Positions 23,531 through 33,263 of a stretch of 46,470 nucleotides of DNA are shown one piece after another. Each line of letters starts with the position of its first letter. Positions within the stretch are counted from its first letter, which is position 1. Made by a program: the position numbers and the translations under genes. Below the pieces are notes generated by a model. It did no database searches and was not told the DNA's origin. It worked only from the letters and a program-made list of their open reading frames with translations. This DNA is from an uncultured Faecalibacterium sp. (lineage in GTDB: Bacteria > Bacillota > Clostridia > Oscillospirales > Ruminococcaceae), in contig UQGD01000015.1 of the NCBI GenBank assembly GCA_900540455.1, forward strand, positions 1 to 46,470. Direction: 5' to 3'.

Positions 23531-24388
23531 ATGGAAATGTGGTTTTCTGAGTTTCATACCCCGGATGTCAAGCACAGCATCCGGGTGAACCGGCAGCTCT
23601 ATTCCAAGCAGAGCGACTACCAGCGCATCGATATCTTTGAAACGCCGGAGTTCGGCCGGGTGCTGACCCTGGACGGCAACGTGATGCTGACCGAGCGGGA
23701 CGAGTTCATCTACGATGAGATGATCACCCATGTGCCCATGTCGGTGCACCGTCAGGCCAAGGATATCCTGGTCATCGGCGCCGGCGACGGCGGCGTTGTG
23801 CGGGAGCTGACCCGCTACGACCGGGTGGAGCGGATCGACCTGGTGGAGATGGACCCCCAGGTGGTGGAAGCCTGTCGGGCTTATCTGCCGGGCAACGCCT
23901 GCCGCATGGATGACCGCCGGGTGCATATCTACTTTGAAAACGCCCTGAAGTTCATCCGCAACTGCGAGGACGAATATGACCTGATCATCGTGGACTCTTC
24001 CGACCCCTTCGGCCCGTCGGAGGGTCTGTTTACCCGGGAGTTCTACGGCAACTGCTTCAACGCCCTGAAAGAGGACGGCATCATGGTCAACCAGCAGGGC
24101 AGCCCCTTCTACGCTGAGGACGCCGACGCCATGCAGCGCAGCCACAAGCGCATTGCCAGCACCTTCCCCATCAGCCGGGTGTACCAGGCACACATCCCCA
24201 CCTTTGCTGCGGGCTACTGGCTGTTCGGCTTTGCCAGCAAGAAGTACCACCCCATCGACGATCTGGACCCCGCTGCCTGGAACGCGCTGCACATGCGCAC
24301 CCGTTACTACACCACCCGGCTTCATGTCGGGGCATTCTATCTGCCGGCATTCTTGGAAGAGATGCTGCGCGAAGTGGAGGTACACTGA
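23531..24388 (+). CDS. speE: spermidine synthase-type aminopropyltransferase
   Basis: Transfers the aminopropyl group of decarboxylated S-adenosylmethionine to a diamine or agmatine. 285 residues, usual length. Motifs: LTLDGNVMLTERDEFIYDEM (substrate and gatekeeper region), VIGAGDGGVVRE (nucleotide loop; the second Gly of the usual GGGDGG is Ala) and VDSSDPFGPSEGLF with the catalytic Asp. Operon position between arginine decarboxylase and agmatinase permits either putrescine to spermidine or agmatine to aminopropylagmatine. No AdoMet decarboxylase gene is in the window. AAGGAGG site before ATG. Confidence 0.93.
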   Translation: MEMWFSEFHTPDVKHSIRVNRQLYSKQSDYQRIDIFETPEFGRVLTLDGNVMLTERDEFIYDEMITHVPMSVHRQAKDILVIGAGDGGVVRELTRYDRVERIDLVEMDPQVVEACRAYLPGNACRMDDRRVHIYFENALKFIRNCEDEYDLIIVDSSDPFGPSEGLFTREFYGNCFNALKEDGIMVNQQGSPFYAEDADAMQRSHKRIASTFPISRVYQAHIPTFAAGYWLFGFASKKYHPIDDLDPAAWNALHMRTRYYTTRLHVGAFYLPAFLEEMLREVEVH

Positions 24389-24391
24389 ACC

Positions 24392-25270
24392 ATGCTTCCC
24401 CCGAATATCGAGACCTTTATCGGCTGCGACAGCAGCTACCGCGCCTCCAGCATCGTGCTGTACGGCGCCCCCTATGACTCCACCACCAGCTACCGCCCCG
24501 GCGCCCGGTTCGGCCCGGCAGCCATCCGGCACGAGAGCTATGGCCTGGAGACCTTCAGCCCCTACCAGAATGCCGATTTGACGGATTATGATATCTTTGA
24601 CAGCGGCGATCTGGAGCTGTGCTTCGGCTCCAGCGAGTCCGCCCTGGCGGACATCCAGCAGCGGGCCGCCACCATTCTGCAGGACGGCAAGTTCCCCCTT
24701 CTGCTGGGGGGCGAGCACCTGGTGACCCTGGGCGCTGTGCGTGCTGCGGTGCAGAAGTACCCGGACCTGGAGATCGTCCATTTTGATGCCCACGCCGACC
24801 TGCGGGACGACTATCTGGGCGCAAAGCTGAGCCATGCCTGCGTGCTGCGCCGCTGCCACGAGCTGGTGGGCGACGGCCGCATCCACCAGTTCTGCATCCG
24901 CAGCGGCGACAAGTCCGAGTTTGCGTTTGCCGCCCAGCACACCGATCTGCACTGCTTCGACTTTACCGGTCTGGAGCAGCTGACCCAGCGGCTGTGCGCC
25001 AGCCGCGCCCCGGTCTACCTGACCATCGACCTGGACTGCCTGGACCCCTCCTGCTTCCCGGGGACCGGCACGCCGGAGGCCGGCGGTGTCAGCTTTTTGC
25101 AGCTGCTGAACGCCATCCGCACCGTGACCAAGGCCAACATCATCGGCGCTGACCTGAACGAGCTGGCCCCCACCCTGGACACCACCGGTGTGTCCACCGC
25201 CACGGCCTGCAAGGTGCTGCGGGAGCTGCTGATCTCCCTGGACAAGGGCTGGCCTGGCTTCCAGCAGTAA
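24392..25270 (+). CDS. speB: agmatinase / arginase-family ureohydrolase
   Basis: Dimanganese ureohydrolase of 292 residues, expected to split agmatine, or aminopropylagmatine, into urea and the amine. All ligand motifs are intact: GGEHLVT, HFDAHADLR and TIDLDCLDPS. It starts 3 bp after speE ends, so the two are coupled. The conserved C-terminal part GTGTPEAGG supports agmatinase over arginase, as does the operon. Confidence 0.94.
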   Translation: MLPPNIETFIGCDSSYRASSIVLYGAPYDSTTSYRPGARFGPAAIRHESYGLETFSPYQNADLTDYDIFDSGDLELCFGSSESALADIQQRAATILQDGKFPLLLGGEHLVTLGAVRAAVQKYPDLEIVHFDAHADLRDDYLGAKLSHACVLRRCHELVGDGRIHQFCIRSGDKSEFAFAAQHTDLHCFDFTGLEQLTQRLCASRAPVYLTIDLDCLDPSCFPGTGTPEAGGVSFLQLLNAIRTVTKANIIGADLNELAPTLDTTGVSTATACKVLRELLISLDKGWPGFQQ

Positions 25271-25337
25271 TGGCGGCGCATCTGCCTGCCGCCCCCCATT
25301 CGTTTTATATCCCCATACTGAAAAGGAGTGTTGAATC

Positions 25338-26597
25338 ATGAGCAGAGTTCTCGTCATTGGCTGCGGCGGTGTCGCCTCGGTCGCCATCCAAAAATGCTGC
25401 CAGGCCCCGGAGGTGTTCACCGAACTGTGCATCGCCAGCCGCACCAAGTCCAAGTGCGACGCCCTGGCCGAAAAGCTGGCCCCCCTGACCACCACCAAGA
25501 TCACCACCGCACAGGTGGATGCAGACAAGGTGGAGGAACTGGTGGCCCTGATCAACAGCTACAAGCCGGATCTGGTGATGAATATCGCCCTGCCGTACCA
25601 GGATCTGACCATCATGGATGCCTGCCTGGAGTGCGGTGTCAACTATATGGATACCGCCAACTACGAGCCGGAGGATACCGACGATCCCGCCTGGCGCGCT
25701 GTCTACGAGAAGCGCTGCAAGGAGGCCGGCTTCTCCGCCTACTTTGATTACAGCTGGCAGTGGGCCTATGCCGAAAAGTTCGAGAAGGCCGGCCTGACCG
25801 CTCTGCTGGGCTGCGGCTTTGACCCGGGCGTGACCCAGGCTTACTGCGCCTACGCCAAAAAGCACGAGTTTGACACCATCGACACCATTGATATCCTGGA
25901 CTGCAACGGCGGCGACCACGGCTATGCTTTTGCCACCAACTTCAACCCGGAGATCAACCTGCGTGAGGTGTCCGCCCCCGGCAGCTACTGGGAGAACGGC
26001 CACTGGGTGGAGATCCCCGCTATGAGCATCAAGCGGGAGTACCAGTTCGACCAGGTGGGCCAGAAGGATATGTACCTGCTGCACCACGAGGAGATCGAGT
26101 CCCTGGCCAAGAACATCCCGGAGGCACAGCGCATCCGCTTCTTCATGACCTTTGGCCAGAGCTATCTGGACCACATGCGCTGTCTGGAGGATGTGGGCAT
26201 GCTGTCCACCACCCCCATCGAGTTCAACGGCCAGCAGATCGTCCCCATCCAGTTCCTGAAGGCTCTGCTGCCGGACCCCGCCACCCTGGGCCCCCGCACC
26301 AAGGGCAAGACCAACATCGGCTGCATCTTTACCGGCAAGAAGGACGGCCAGGACAAGACCTACTATATCTACAACATCTGCGACCACGAGTCCTGCTATA
26401 AGGAAGTGGGCAGCCAGGCCATCAGCTACACCACCGGTGTCCCGGCCATGTGCGGCGCACTGATGATGCTGACCGGCAAGTGGACCACCAAGGGCGTCCA
26501 CACTGTGGAGGAGTTTGATCCCGATCCGTTCCTGGATGCACTGGATCAGTACGGCCTGCCCCGCAGTGAGGACCACGCCCCGGCTCTGGTGGACTGA
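25338..26597 (+). CDS. carboxynorspermidine/carboxyspermidine dehydrogenase
   Basis: Saccharopine-dehydrogenase-like enzyme of 419 residues that reductively condenses aspartate semialdehyde with a diamine to carboxyspermidine. N-terminal nucleotide-binding loop VIGCGGVASVA, a segment SRTKSKCDAL typical of NADPH users, and the conserved GCGFDPGVTQAYCAYAKK region. Its stop overlaps the start of the decarboxylase by 1 bp, the standard gene order of this pathway. AAAAGGAG precedes the ATG. Confidence 0.92.
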   Translation: MSRVLVIGCGGVASVAIQKCCQAPEVFTELCIASRTKSKCDALAEKLAPLTTTKITTAQVDADKVEELVALINSYKPDLVMNIALPYQDLTIMDACLECGVNYMDTANYEPEDTDDPAWRAVYEKRCKEAGFSAYFDYSWQWAYAEKFEKAGLTALLGCGFDPGVTQAYCAYAKKHEFDTIDTIDILDCNGGDHGYAFATNFNPEINLREVSAPGSYWENGHWVEIPAMSIKREYQFDQVGQKDMYLLHHEEIESLAKNIPEAQRIRFFMTFGQSYLDHMRCLEDVGMLSTTPIEFNGQQIVPIQFLKALLPDPATLGPRTKGKTNIGCIFTGKKDGQDKTYYIYNICDHESCYKEVGSQAISYTTGVPAMCGALMMLTGKWTTKGVHTVEEFDPDPFLDALDQYGLPRSEDHAPALVD

Positions 26598-27808
26598 TGG
26601 ACCGCCGCGCACCATTTGCAGCCCTGGGGGGTGTCCTGCCCCCGGAGCTGGCGGCTCTGCCCACCCCCTGCTATCTGCTGGACGAAAGCCAGCTGGCGGC
26701 CAACGCCGCCTGTCTGGGACAGCTGGCCCAGCGCACCGGATGCCGGGTGCTGCTGGCCCAAAAGGCTTTCTCCAACTTTGATCTGTACCCCCTGCTGGCC
26801 CAGCATCTGGCCGGCACCGAGGCCAGCGGCCTGTATGAGGCCCGCCTGGGCGCCGAGGAGATGCCCGGCAAAGAGGTACACGTATTCTGCGCCGCCTACC
26901 GCCCGGACGAGATCGACGAGGTGATCCGCTGGGCAGACCATATCGTCTTTAACTCCACCGCACAGCTGGCGGCTTACGGCCCCAAGGCCAAGGCCGCTGG
27001 CAAGAGCGTGGGGCTGCGCATCAACCCGGAGCACTCCACCCAGGAGGGCCACGCCATCTATGACCCCTGCGCACCGGGCAGCCGCCTGGGCGTGACCCGC
27101 AGCCAGTGGGATGCAGCCACCGCCGCCGACCCGTCTCTGGCCGAGCTTTTGGACGGGCTGCACTTCCACACCCTGTGCGAGCAGGACTCCGACGCATTGG
27201 AGCAGACCCTGGACGCAGTGGCGGAAAAGTTCGGGGACATCCTGCCCCGGATGAAGTGGCTGAACTTTGGCGGCGGACACCACATCACCCGCCCCGGCTA
27301 CGATATCCCCCGGCTGGAGCGCTGCATCCGCCGCGCCCAGGAGCAGTGGGGGGTCACCGTCTACCTGGAGCCGGGCGAAGCCTGCGCACTGAACGCCGGT
27401 TACCTGCTGAGCCAGGTGCTGGACGTGGTGCGCAACGGGGAGACCACCGTAGCCATCCTGGACGCCAGCGCCGCCTGCCATATGCCGGACGTGCTGGAGA
27501 TGCCCTATCTGCCCCCGCTGCTGGATGCAGACCCGGACCCCGCCGCCAAGCCCTGTGCGGTGCGGCTGGCCGGCCCCACCTGCCTGGCCGGAGACGTGAT
27601 CGGGGATTACGGCATGGACGCTGTGCCCCAGCCCGGCCAGACCCTGGTGTTTGGGGATATGGCCATCTACACCACCTGCAAAAACAACACCTTCAACGGG
27701 ATGCCGCTGCCTTCCATCTGGCTGCGGCGCACCGACGGCAGCCTGCAGCGCCTGGCGCGCTTTGGCTACCAGAATTTCAAGACCCGGCTGGGCGGCCGGC
27801 CTGAATGA
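26597..27808 (+). CDS. nspC: carboxynorspermidine/carboxyspermidine decarboxylase
   Basis: Alanine-racemase-fold PLP decarboxylase, 403 residues, that removes CO2 from carboxyspermidine to give spermidine. Seen: PTPCYLLDESQL at the start, AQKAFSN with the Schiff-base Lys (about residue 55), LHFHTLCEQD with the ring-stacking His, and EPGEACALNAGYL (phosphate and active-site loop). Its TGATG overlap with the dehydrogenase shows coupled translation. Last gene of the polyamine operon. Confidence 0.93.
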   Translation: MDRRAPFAALGGVLPPELAALPTPCYLLDESQLAANAACLGQLAQRTGCRVLLAQKAFSNFDLYPLLAQHLAGTEASGLYEARLGAEEMPGKEVHVFCAAYRPDEIDEVIRWADHIVFNSTAQLAAYGPKAKAAGKSVGLRINPEHSTQEGHAIYDPCAPGSRLGVTRSQWDAATAADPSLAELLDGLHFHTLCEQDSDALEQTLDAVAEKFGDILPRMKWLNFGGGHHITRPGYDIPRLERCIRRAQEQWGVTVYLEPGEACALNAGYLLSQVLDVVRNGETTVAILDASAACHMPDVLEMPYLPPLLDADPDPAAKPCAVRLAGPTCLAGDVIGDYGMDAVPQPGQTLVFGDMAIYTTCKNNTFNGMPLPSIWLRRTDGSLQRLARFGYQNFKTRLGGRPE

Positions 27809-27815
27809 GCCATTT

Positions 27816-27848
27816 CCCCCCTGTGCAGCTGCGCAGGGGGGATTTTTT
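27816..27848 (+). terminator. terminator of the polyamine operon
   Basis: CCCCCCTGTGC and GCGCAGGGGGG pair around AGCT, followed by ATTTTTT. Downstream, TACAAT at 27883-27888 is a possible -10 for the next operon but has no clear -35. Confidence 0.9.
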
Positions 27849-27926
27849 GCGGAAAAAAGCAACAAACGCCCTTACTCTGTGGTACAATATCCTTTGGACA
27901 CATCACAAGGAGAGGAGGACCCTTTC

Positions 27927-29351
27927 ATGCCCCTGTTTGATCTGGTCAGCCCAAAGCTGTTCGGGCCGTTGGCGGGGCCGAACCGGACCTATTACGCAGA
28001 GCTTTTGCTGCTTTTGTGGGAGGAATGTCGCCGTGCGGCGGATTACAGCCTGCTGCGGGCCGAAGCCGTGAGCCGGGCCGAAGAATATTTTGCCGCCCTG
28101 GCCAAACCGGTGACCCTGGACCCCGACGGCTCCGACCCGGAGGCCGCCCAGCCCACCCGGGACCCCCATCTGCTGGCCTTGGGGTTTTTGCTGCGGCTGC
28201 GGCGCACCGGCTGGTTGACCGAGCAGCCCGGCGGCTTTGAGCAGGAGCCGCGCATCGCCTTTACCCCGGAGCTGGCGCCCCTGCTGGACGGCCTGGATGC
28301 CATCGTCCACCCGCCGGTGGTCACCTACACCGGCAAGCTGTATAAAGCCTGGCGGCTGCTGGCGGAGATCGGCGCCGAAGCCGCCCCCTATGAGAACGTG
28401 CTGCGGGAGGTAGCCGCCGACCTGGCCGAGCTGAACCGCTCTCTCCGGGGGCTGAACGCCTCCATCGGCCACTACATCGACCGGCTGACCCGCAACCGTA
28501 CCCCGGAGCAGGTGCTGGAGCTGTTTGGCCAATACGAGGAGCAGGTGGTGGCCGCCGCCTACCACCGGTTCAAGACCAGCGACAACCTGTTCAACTACCG
28601 CTCTGCTTTGGAGGAGGGGCTGGACCAGTGCGAGACCGTCTGTCTCCGCGCCCTGGCGCTGGATTACGCCCGGGTGGAGGGCTGCGCCCCGACCCAGGCG
28701 GCCGCCGCCGTGCGGGAGCTGGTGCAGCAGCTGCGGGATGAGCTGGAGCAGATGGGCGAGCTTGTGCGGCAGATCGACCGCAGCCATCTGCGCTACCGCA
28801 AGCGTGCGGTGCAGCGTGCTCAGTTTTTGCTGCTGAGCGACCGCTCGGCCCAGGGCCATGCCACCGCCCTGCTGCGGGCCTATGCCCGGGACATCCACAC
28901 CCAGGAGGATCTGTGGGAGCCGGACGACAGCCCCCTGGCCCGCCGGGTGCAGCTGTGGCCTGCGTCGGTGTTTGGCGCCGACCCCCTGTACCCCCCGGCG
29001 GCGCAGCGCACCCCCGCCCCGCTGGAGCCGGTGGCGGACGGCAGCCTGGACCCCGTGCAGCTGGCCAAAGAGCAGCAGCTTTTGCTGGACTATGCCCGCT
29101 GTGCTGTTACCGAGGAGAACGTGGACGCTTTGGCACGCCGGGCACTGGCCGCCCGGCGGGAGGTGGCCGCCAGCGTCCTTGCCCAGGAAAACCCCGGTGA
29201 CTTTGCCCGGATCATCGGCCTGCACACCTATTCCCGCTCGCCCCGGCGCTGCTACGAGGTGCAGCCCCTGGGGGTGTGGGTGCAGCAGGCGGGCTTCCGG
29301 TTTGAGGATTTTCTGCTGACAAGGCGCAAGGAGGAACAAGATGACGACTGA
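27927..29351 (+). CDS. jetA: Wadjet/Mks-type JetA family protein (DUF5716-like)
   Basis: Protein of 474 residues beginning MPLFDLVSPKLFGPLAGPNR, the pattern I associate with the JetA/DUF5716 family, kleisin-like subunits of bacterial condensins. Mostly helical, with a central segment (about 175-300) rich in Glu, Gln and Arg suited to bind an SMC neck. It overlaps the DUF4194-type gene by 11 bp, which in turn overlaps the SMC-like ATPase gene, the order jetA-jetB-jetC. The usual fourth gene, jetD, is missing. Ribosome site GGAGAGGAGG. Role in plasmid restriction or chromosome organisation is inferred from family. Confidence 0.82.
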   Translation: MPLFDLVSPKLFGPLAGPNRTYYAELLLLLWEECRRAADYSLLRAEAVSRAEEYFAALAKPVTLDPDGSDPEAAQPTRDPHLLALGFLLRLRRTGWLTEQPGGFEQEPRIAFTPELAPLLDGLDAIVHPPVVTYTGKLYKAWRLLAEIGAEAAPYENVLREVAADLAELNRSLRGLNASIGHYIDRLTRNRTPEQVLELFGQYEEQVVAAAYHRFKTSDNLFNYRSALEEGLDQCETVCLRALALDYARVEGCAPTQAAAAVRELVQQLRDELEQMGELVRQIDRSHLRYRKRAVQRAQFLLLSDRSAQGHATALLRAYARDIHTQEDLWEPDDSPLARRVQLWPASVFGADPLYPPAAQRTPAPLEPVADGSLDPVQLAKEQQLLLDYARCAVTEENVDALARRALAARREVAASVLAQENPGDFARIIGLHTYSRSPRRCYEVQPLGVWVQQAGFRFEDFLLTRRKEEQDDD

Positions 29352-29937
29352 TGCAATGCTGGAACACGCCGCCAACTACCTGCTGAACCATTGTTTTGTA
29401 CTGGGCAGCGTGGAGGATCAGCGGGCCGACTACCTGTACATCCAGGATCACCTGGACCAGGTGCGGGCGGTCTTTGCCCCGCTTGGCTACCGGGTGGTGC
29501 TGTACCCGGCCCCCTTGCAGGCCGCTGCTCTGGTGAACGAGCACGAGGGCAGCCAGGCCAGATTGTTGAAATACGAGAGCATACTACTTTTAGTACTGCG
29601 TTTGCTCTACCTGCAAAAGCGCGAAAGCCTGGATACCGCTGCCGAACAGGTGCTGGTGACGGTGGAGGAGGTGCAGGCCGAGCTGCAAAAAATGAACCTG
29701 CCCCGCCGTCTGGACCCCCCTGCCCTGGAAAAACTGCTGCGCACCCTGCGCCGCTACAACCTGGCCCGGCCCATCGGCCGCCCCAGCGGGCTGTCCAGCC
29801 GGATCGAGGTCTACCCCACGGTGCTGCTGGCCCTGCCGGATGCCGCCCTGGCCGAGGCCGCTGCCGAGGTGGAACGCACCCGCACCCAGCTTGGGCTGTA
29901 TGAGCGGCCGGACACGGCCCCGGAGGGAGAAGAATGA
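29341..29937 (+). CDS. jetB: JetB-type condensin subunit (DUF4194)
   Basis: Protein of 198 residues resembling DUF4194 (JetB/MksE-like) subunits, which build paired winged-helix dimers on the kleisin. Core segments: LLKYESILLLVLRLLYLQKRE and the basic LRRYNLARPIGRP near residue 145. The acidic C terminus extends past the usual domain. Translational coupling on both sides (11-bp overlap with jetA, ATGA overlap with jetC) indicates a stoichiometric complex. Confidence 0.82.
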   Translation: MTTDAMLEHAANYLLNHCFVLGSVEDQRADYLYIQDHLDQVRAVFAPLGYRVVLYPAPLQAAALVNEHEGSQARLLKYESILLLVLRLLYLQKRESLDTAAEQVLVTVEEVQAELQKMNLPRRLDPPALEKLLRTLRRYNLARPIGRPSGLSSRIEVYPTVLLALPDAALAEAAAEVERTRTQLGLYERPDTAPEGEE

Positions 29938-32900
29938 TCGAGCTGAAACGTCTGCGCCTGATCAACTGGCACAACTTTGAAAACGTCACCTTTGACTGCG
30001 CCCGTCTCACCTACATGATCGGTGTGAACGCCGTGGGCAAGACCACCATCCTGGATGCCATCCGCTACTGTCTTACCGCCAGCCGCAGCTTCAACGCCCT
30101 GGGCAACAAAAAAAGCGGCCGCACCCTGCAGGGGTCGGTGCACGCCAAGCAGCGCGGCGAGGACGCTTACCGCCGCCCGGGACGCACGGTGGCCTATATC
30201 GGCGCCGAGTTCTGGGACGGCACCGCCCGCGCCCCCTTTGTCATCGCCGCCCGGGTGGAGTCCGAAAGCCCCCATCAGGAGCTGCGCCCCGGCGACCAGA
30301 CCTGGTATGTCTCTGACCGGGGCTGCACGCTGGAGCAGCTGCCCTTTTTGGACAAAGCCACCGGCGCCCCCACCGCCCGGGAAGATTTCCACCCCGCAGA
30401 GGGACGGCTGAGCTACACCCGCAGCCCCGGCGAAGCACGGGACCGCATCTGCCGGGCTTTGGGCATTGGCCGGGCGTCCAGTCCGCTGGGCAAAAAGTTC
30501 GGCGAGGTGTTCCAGATGGGCACCAGCATGGACGAGATCCCCAATTTCCGGGAATTTTTGTATCAATATGTGCTGCCCCAGCCCCAGCTGGACCTGGAAG
30601 CGCTCCAGGGCGACCGGCTGGAGCTGGAGAACCTGCACGGCGTGCTGGCAGAGGCCCAGGCCCGGGCCGATGCTCTGGAACAGATCGTCCAGGCCGGTGC
30701 TGAAGCAGAAGCCAAGCAGCGGGAGATCCAGATCAACCGGGGCGCCGCCCTGGCCGGACGGGCGGCCGCGGATGCCCAGGCCGGTGCTGCCGCCGCCGCA
30801 CAGCGCACCCGTGCCGAAGCCCGCCTTGCACAGGCGCAGGCCGCCCATGCCGCCGCCCGGGACGCAGAGACCCAGGCCCGGCGGGCCTATCTGGCGGCCC
30901 ACAGCCGGGCCGGTGACGATACCGCCCAGGCGCTGGACGCCCTGGCTGAGGCGATGGCCCGGAAAAAGACCGCCCTGGACCAGGCCGCCCGCACCGCAGA
31001 AGCATTGGAGGCTGCCGCCCGCCGGGTGGAAAACCTGGCCGCCAGCCTGCGGCGCAGCGGCGCAGCACCGGACACTCTGCCCGCCGCTTTGGAGCCGGAG
31101 CAGCTGGACGCCCTGCGCACCGGGTTGGAACAGGCCGAAAAGCCCCTGGAACAGCAGTATTTTGCCGCCCGGCAAAAAGCCGCCGACCTGACCGCACAGC
31201 AGCAGCTGCTGCGGGAGGAGCTGGCTGCCGTGTCCGGCGGCAAATGGGTCTACCCCCACGAGGATGCCGCCACCAAGGTACGGGATGCCGTCAACGCCGA
31301 GCTGACCAGCCGGGGGATGCAGCCGGATGCCAAGATCTTCTGCGAGCTGCTGACCGTGGAGGATGAGAGCTGGCAGGACTGTGTAGAAGCCTGCCTGGGA
31401 GACCGCCGGTTCGACATCCTGGTACCGCCGGCCCACTACGCCGCCGCCAAGAGCGCCTTTGTGGCCCTGGGCAGCCGGGTGGGGCCTATCAGCCTGCTGG
31501 ACAGCCCCGGCATCCGCAGCGCCGCCCGCAAAGCGGACGCACCGCCGCCGGACAGCCTGGCCGCCCAGGTGTCCAGCCAGAATCCCCTGGCGGCCCAGTA
31601 TGCGGACGCCCTGCTGCGGCGCATCCGCTGCTGCGACAGCCCGGACACCCTGGAGCACTCCCCGGACAGCGCCACCCGTGACCTGCTGCGCCACCACCCC
31701 TTCCGGCTGGAGCGGCTGCGCCGTCCCCAGCGGTACATCGGCCTTACCGCCCGCCGGGCCAGAGCCGAGGCGCTGACCGCACAGCTCACCGACTGCGCCG
31801 CCGCCCTGACCCAAGCCCAGGAGGAGCGCACCGCCGCCAAAGCCGGGTACGACCAGTACCAAAAGGTGATGCGCAGCGGCACTTTGGATAAACTCTCCGG
31901 GCTGCCTGCCGCCCGCACTGCCCTGGAGCAGGCACAGGCCGCCTATGATGCAGCCCGTACCGCCTACGACGAAGCCCGGGAGGACCCCATGGTCCAGCAG
32001 CTGTACCAGGAAGCCGCCGCACAGGAGGCCGCCTGGGAGACCGCCCGCACCGCCCTGGAACAGGCCGGCGGCGACGTGCGGGTAGCCCAAAGCCAACTGG
32101 ATGCCGCCCGGCGATCCGCCGAGCAGTGCGCCCTTCAAGCCGACGAAAGCGCCCGGAAAGCGGCGGAATTCTTTGCCGCACAGCCTTTGCTGGAAGCGCC
32201 GTCCCGGCAGCGGCTGACCGCCCTGGGCGGGGAGCAGAACCCGGCCAAAGCGGCTGCGCAGGCCGAAAAAGCCCAGCCCCGGCTGGAGCAAGAGCTGGCG
32301 CAGGAGCTGGCCGCCCGGCTGGAACCCGCCCAGCAGCAATACAACCAGCGCTATGCCTGCAGCTTTGCCCTGGGGCTGGATGCGCTGGCCCAGTACCGCA
32401 CCCAGTACGACAGCCTGGTGCGCATCGACCTGGAGCGCTACGCCGCCCGGCTGGAACAGGCCCAGCGGGACTGCCGGGACCGCTTCCGCAAGGACATCTT
32501 GTTCCGCATGAAGGACGACATCTCCAGCGCACGGCGGCAGTTCCGGGAGCTGAACCGGGTCATGGAGCAGCTGTGCTACGGCGAGGAGGTCTACCGCTTT
32601 GAGCTTGGCCCCAGCCGGGACCCCCAGCTGGCCGCCTTCTATCAGGTGATCGTGGACAAGGGCAACCGGCAGATGACCCCGGAGGACTCGCTGGACAACC
32701 TGGCCGCCACCGCCGACCCGCTGTACGAGCGGCAGGTGGATGCGCTGATGGAAAAGATCATGACCGACGTGGACGAAAACGCCCGGGCACGCCGGGCTGG
32801 ACGGCGCAGCGAAGCCGCCTCCCTGAGCGATTATGTGGACTACCGCACCTATCTGGACTACGATATCCAGGTGACCAACCGGGTCTCCGGACAGAAAGCC

Positions 32901-33263
32901 CTGCTCTCCCGCGTGAGCCGGGATTCTTCCGGCGGCGAGAACCAGGCGCCCTTCTATGTGGCCATCTGCGCCAGCCTGCTGCAGATCTATCTAAAGAGCG
33001 AGAACAGCATCCGGCTGGTGCTGCTGGACGAGGCGTTCAGCAAGATGACCAGCGACCGCATCCGCCCCATGATGGAGCTGTTCCGCCGGATGCAGCTGCA
33101 GGTGCTGCTGATCTCCACGGTGGAAAAGAGCACCGCCATCCAGCCTTACTGCGATGTGACCTATTCCATCGTGCGCCACGGGGACGCCAACGCCATCGCC
33201 CCTTTCTACCGGCTGGACCGTCCCGCCGAACCTGAAAACAAGGAGGACCTTGACCATGAATAA
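29934..33263 (+). CDS. jetC: JetC/MksB-type SMC-like ATPase
   Basis: Large ATPase of 1109 residues. Walker A GVNAVGKTT at residues 30-38 (the third Gly of the usual GxNGxGK is Ala), Q-loop region near 60-75, two Ala/Glu/Gln/Arg-rich coiled-coil arms (about 210-430 and 590-860) around a globular hinge-like part (about 440-560, with ELLTVEDESWQDCVEACLG), ABC signature SSGGENQ about residue 998 and Walker B IRLVLLDEAF about 1026-1035. This is the SMC/MukB/JetC layout, so it should extrude DNA loops. It overlaps the following small gene by 8 bp. Confidence 0.88.
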   Translation: MIELKRLRLINWHNFENVTFDCARLTYMIGVNAVGKTTILDAIRYCLTASRSFNALGNKKSGRTLQGSVHAKQRGEDAYRRPGRTVAYIGAEFWDGTARAPFVIAARVESESPHQELRPGDQTWYVSDRGCTLEQLPFLDKATGAPTAREDFHPAEGRLSYTRSPGEARDRICRALGIGRASSPLGKKFGEVFQMGTSMDEIPNFREFLYQYVLPQPQLDLEALQGDRLELENLHGVLAEAQARADALEQIVQAGAEAEAKQREIQINRGAALAGRAAADAQAGAAAAAQRTRAEARLAQAQAAHAAARDAETQARRAYLAAHSRAGDDTAQALDALAEAMARKKTALDQAARTAEALEAAARRVENLAASLRRSGAAPDTLPAALEPEQLDALRTGLEQAEKPLEQQYFAARQKAADLTAQQQLLREELAAVSGGKWVYPHEDAATKVRDAVNAELTSRGMQPDAKIFCELLTVEDESWQDCVEACLGDRRFDILVPPAHYAAAKSAFVALGSRVGPISLLDSPGIRSAARKADAPPPDSLAAQVSSQNPLAAQYADALLRRIRCCDSPDTLEHSPDSATRDLLRHHPFRLERLRRPQRYIGLTARRARAEALTAQLTDCAAALTQAQEERTAAKAGYDQYQKVMRSGTLDKLSGLPAARTALEQAQAAYDAARTAYDEAREDPMVQQLYQEAAAQEAAWETARTALEQAGGDVRVAQSQLDAARRSAEQCALQADESARKAAEFFAAQPLLEAPSRQRLTALGGEQNPAKAAAQAEKAQPRLEQELAQELAARLEPAQQQYNQRYACSFALGLDALAQYRTQYDSLVRIDLERYAARLEQAQRDCRDRFRKDILFRMKDDISSARRQFRELNRVMEQLCYGEEVYRFELGPSRDPQLAAFYQVIVDKGNRQMTPEDSLDNLAATADPLYERQVDALMEKIMTDVDENARARRAGRRSEAASLSDYVDYRTYLDYDIQVTNRVSGQKALLSRVSRDSSGGENQAPFYVAICASLLQIYLKSENSIRLVLLDEAFSKMTSDRIRPMMELFRRMQLQVLLISTVEKSTAIQPYCDVTYSIVRHGDANAIAPFYRLDRPAEPENKEDLDHE

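Noticed and set aside
29811..32339. Minus-strand open frame of 842 codons, Gly-rich
   Set aside because: It is the antisense of jetB and jetC, has no ribosome site and consists of low-complexity residues typical of shadow frames.
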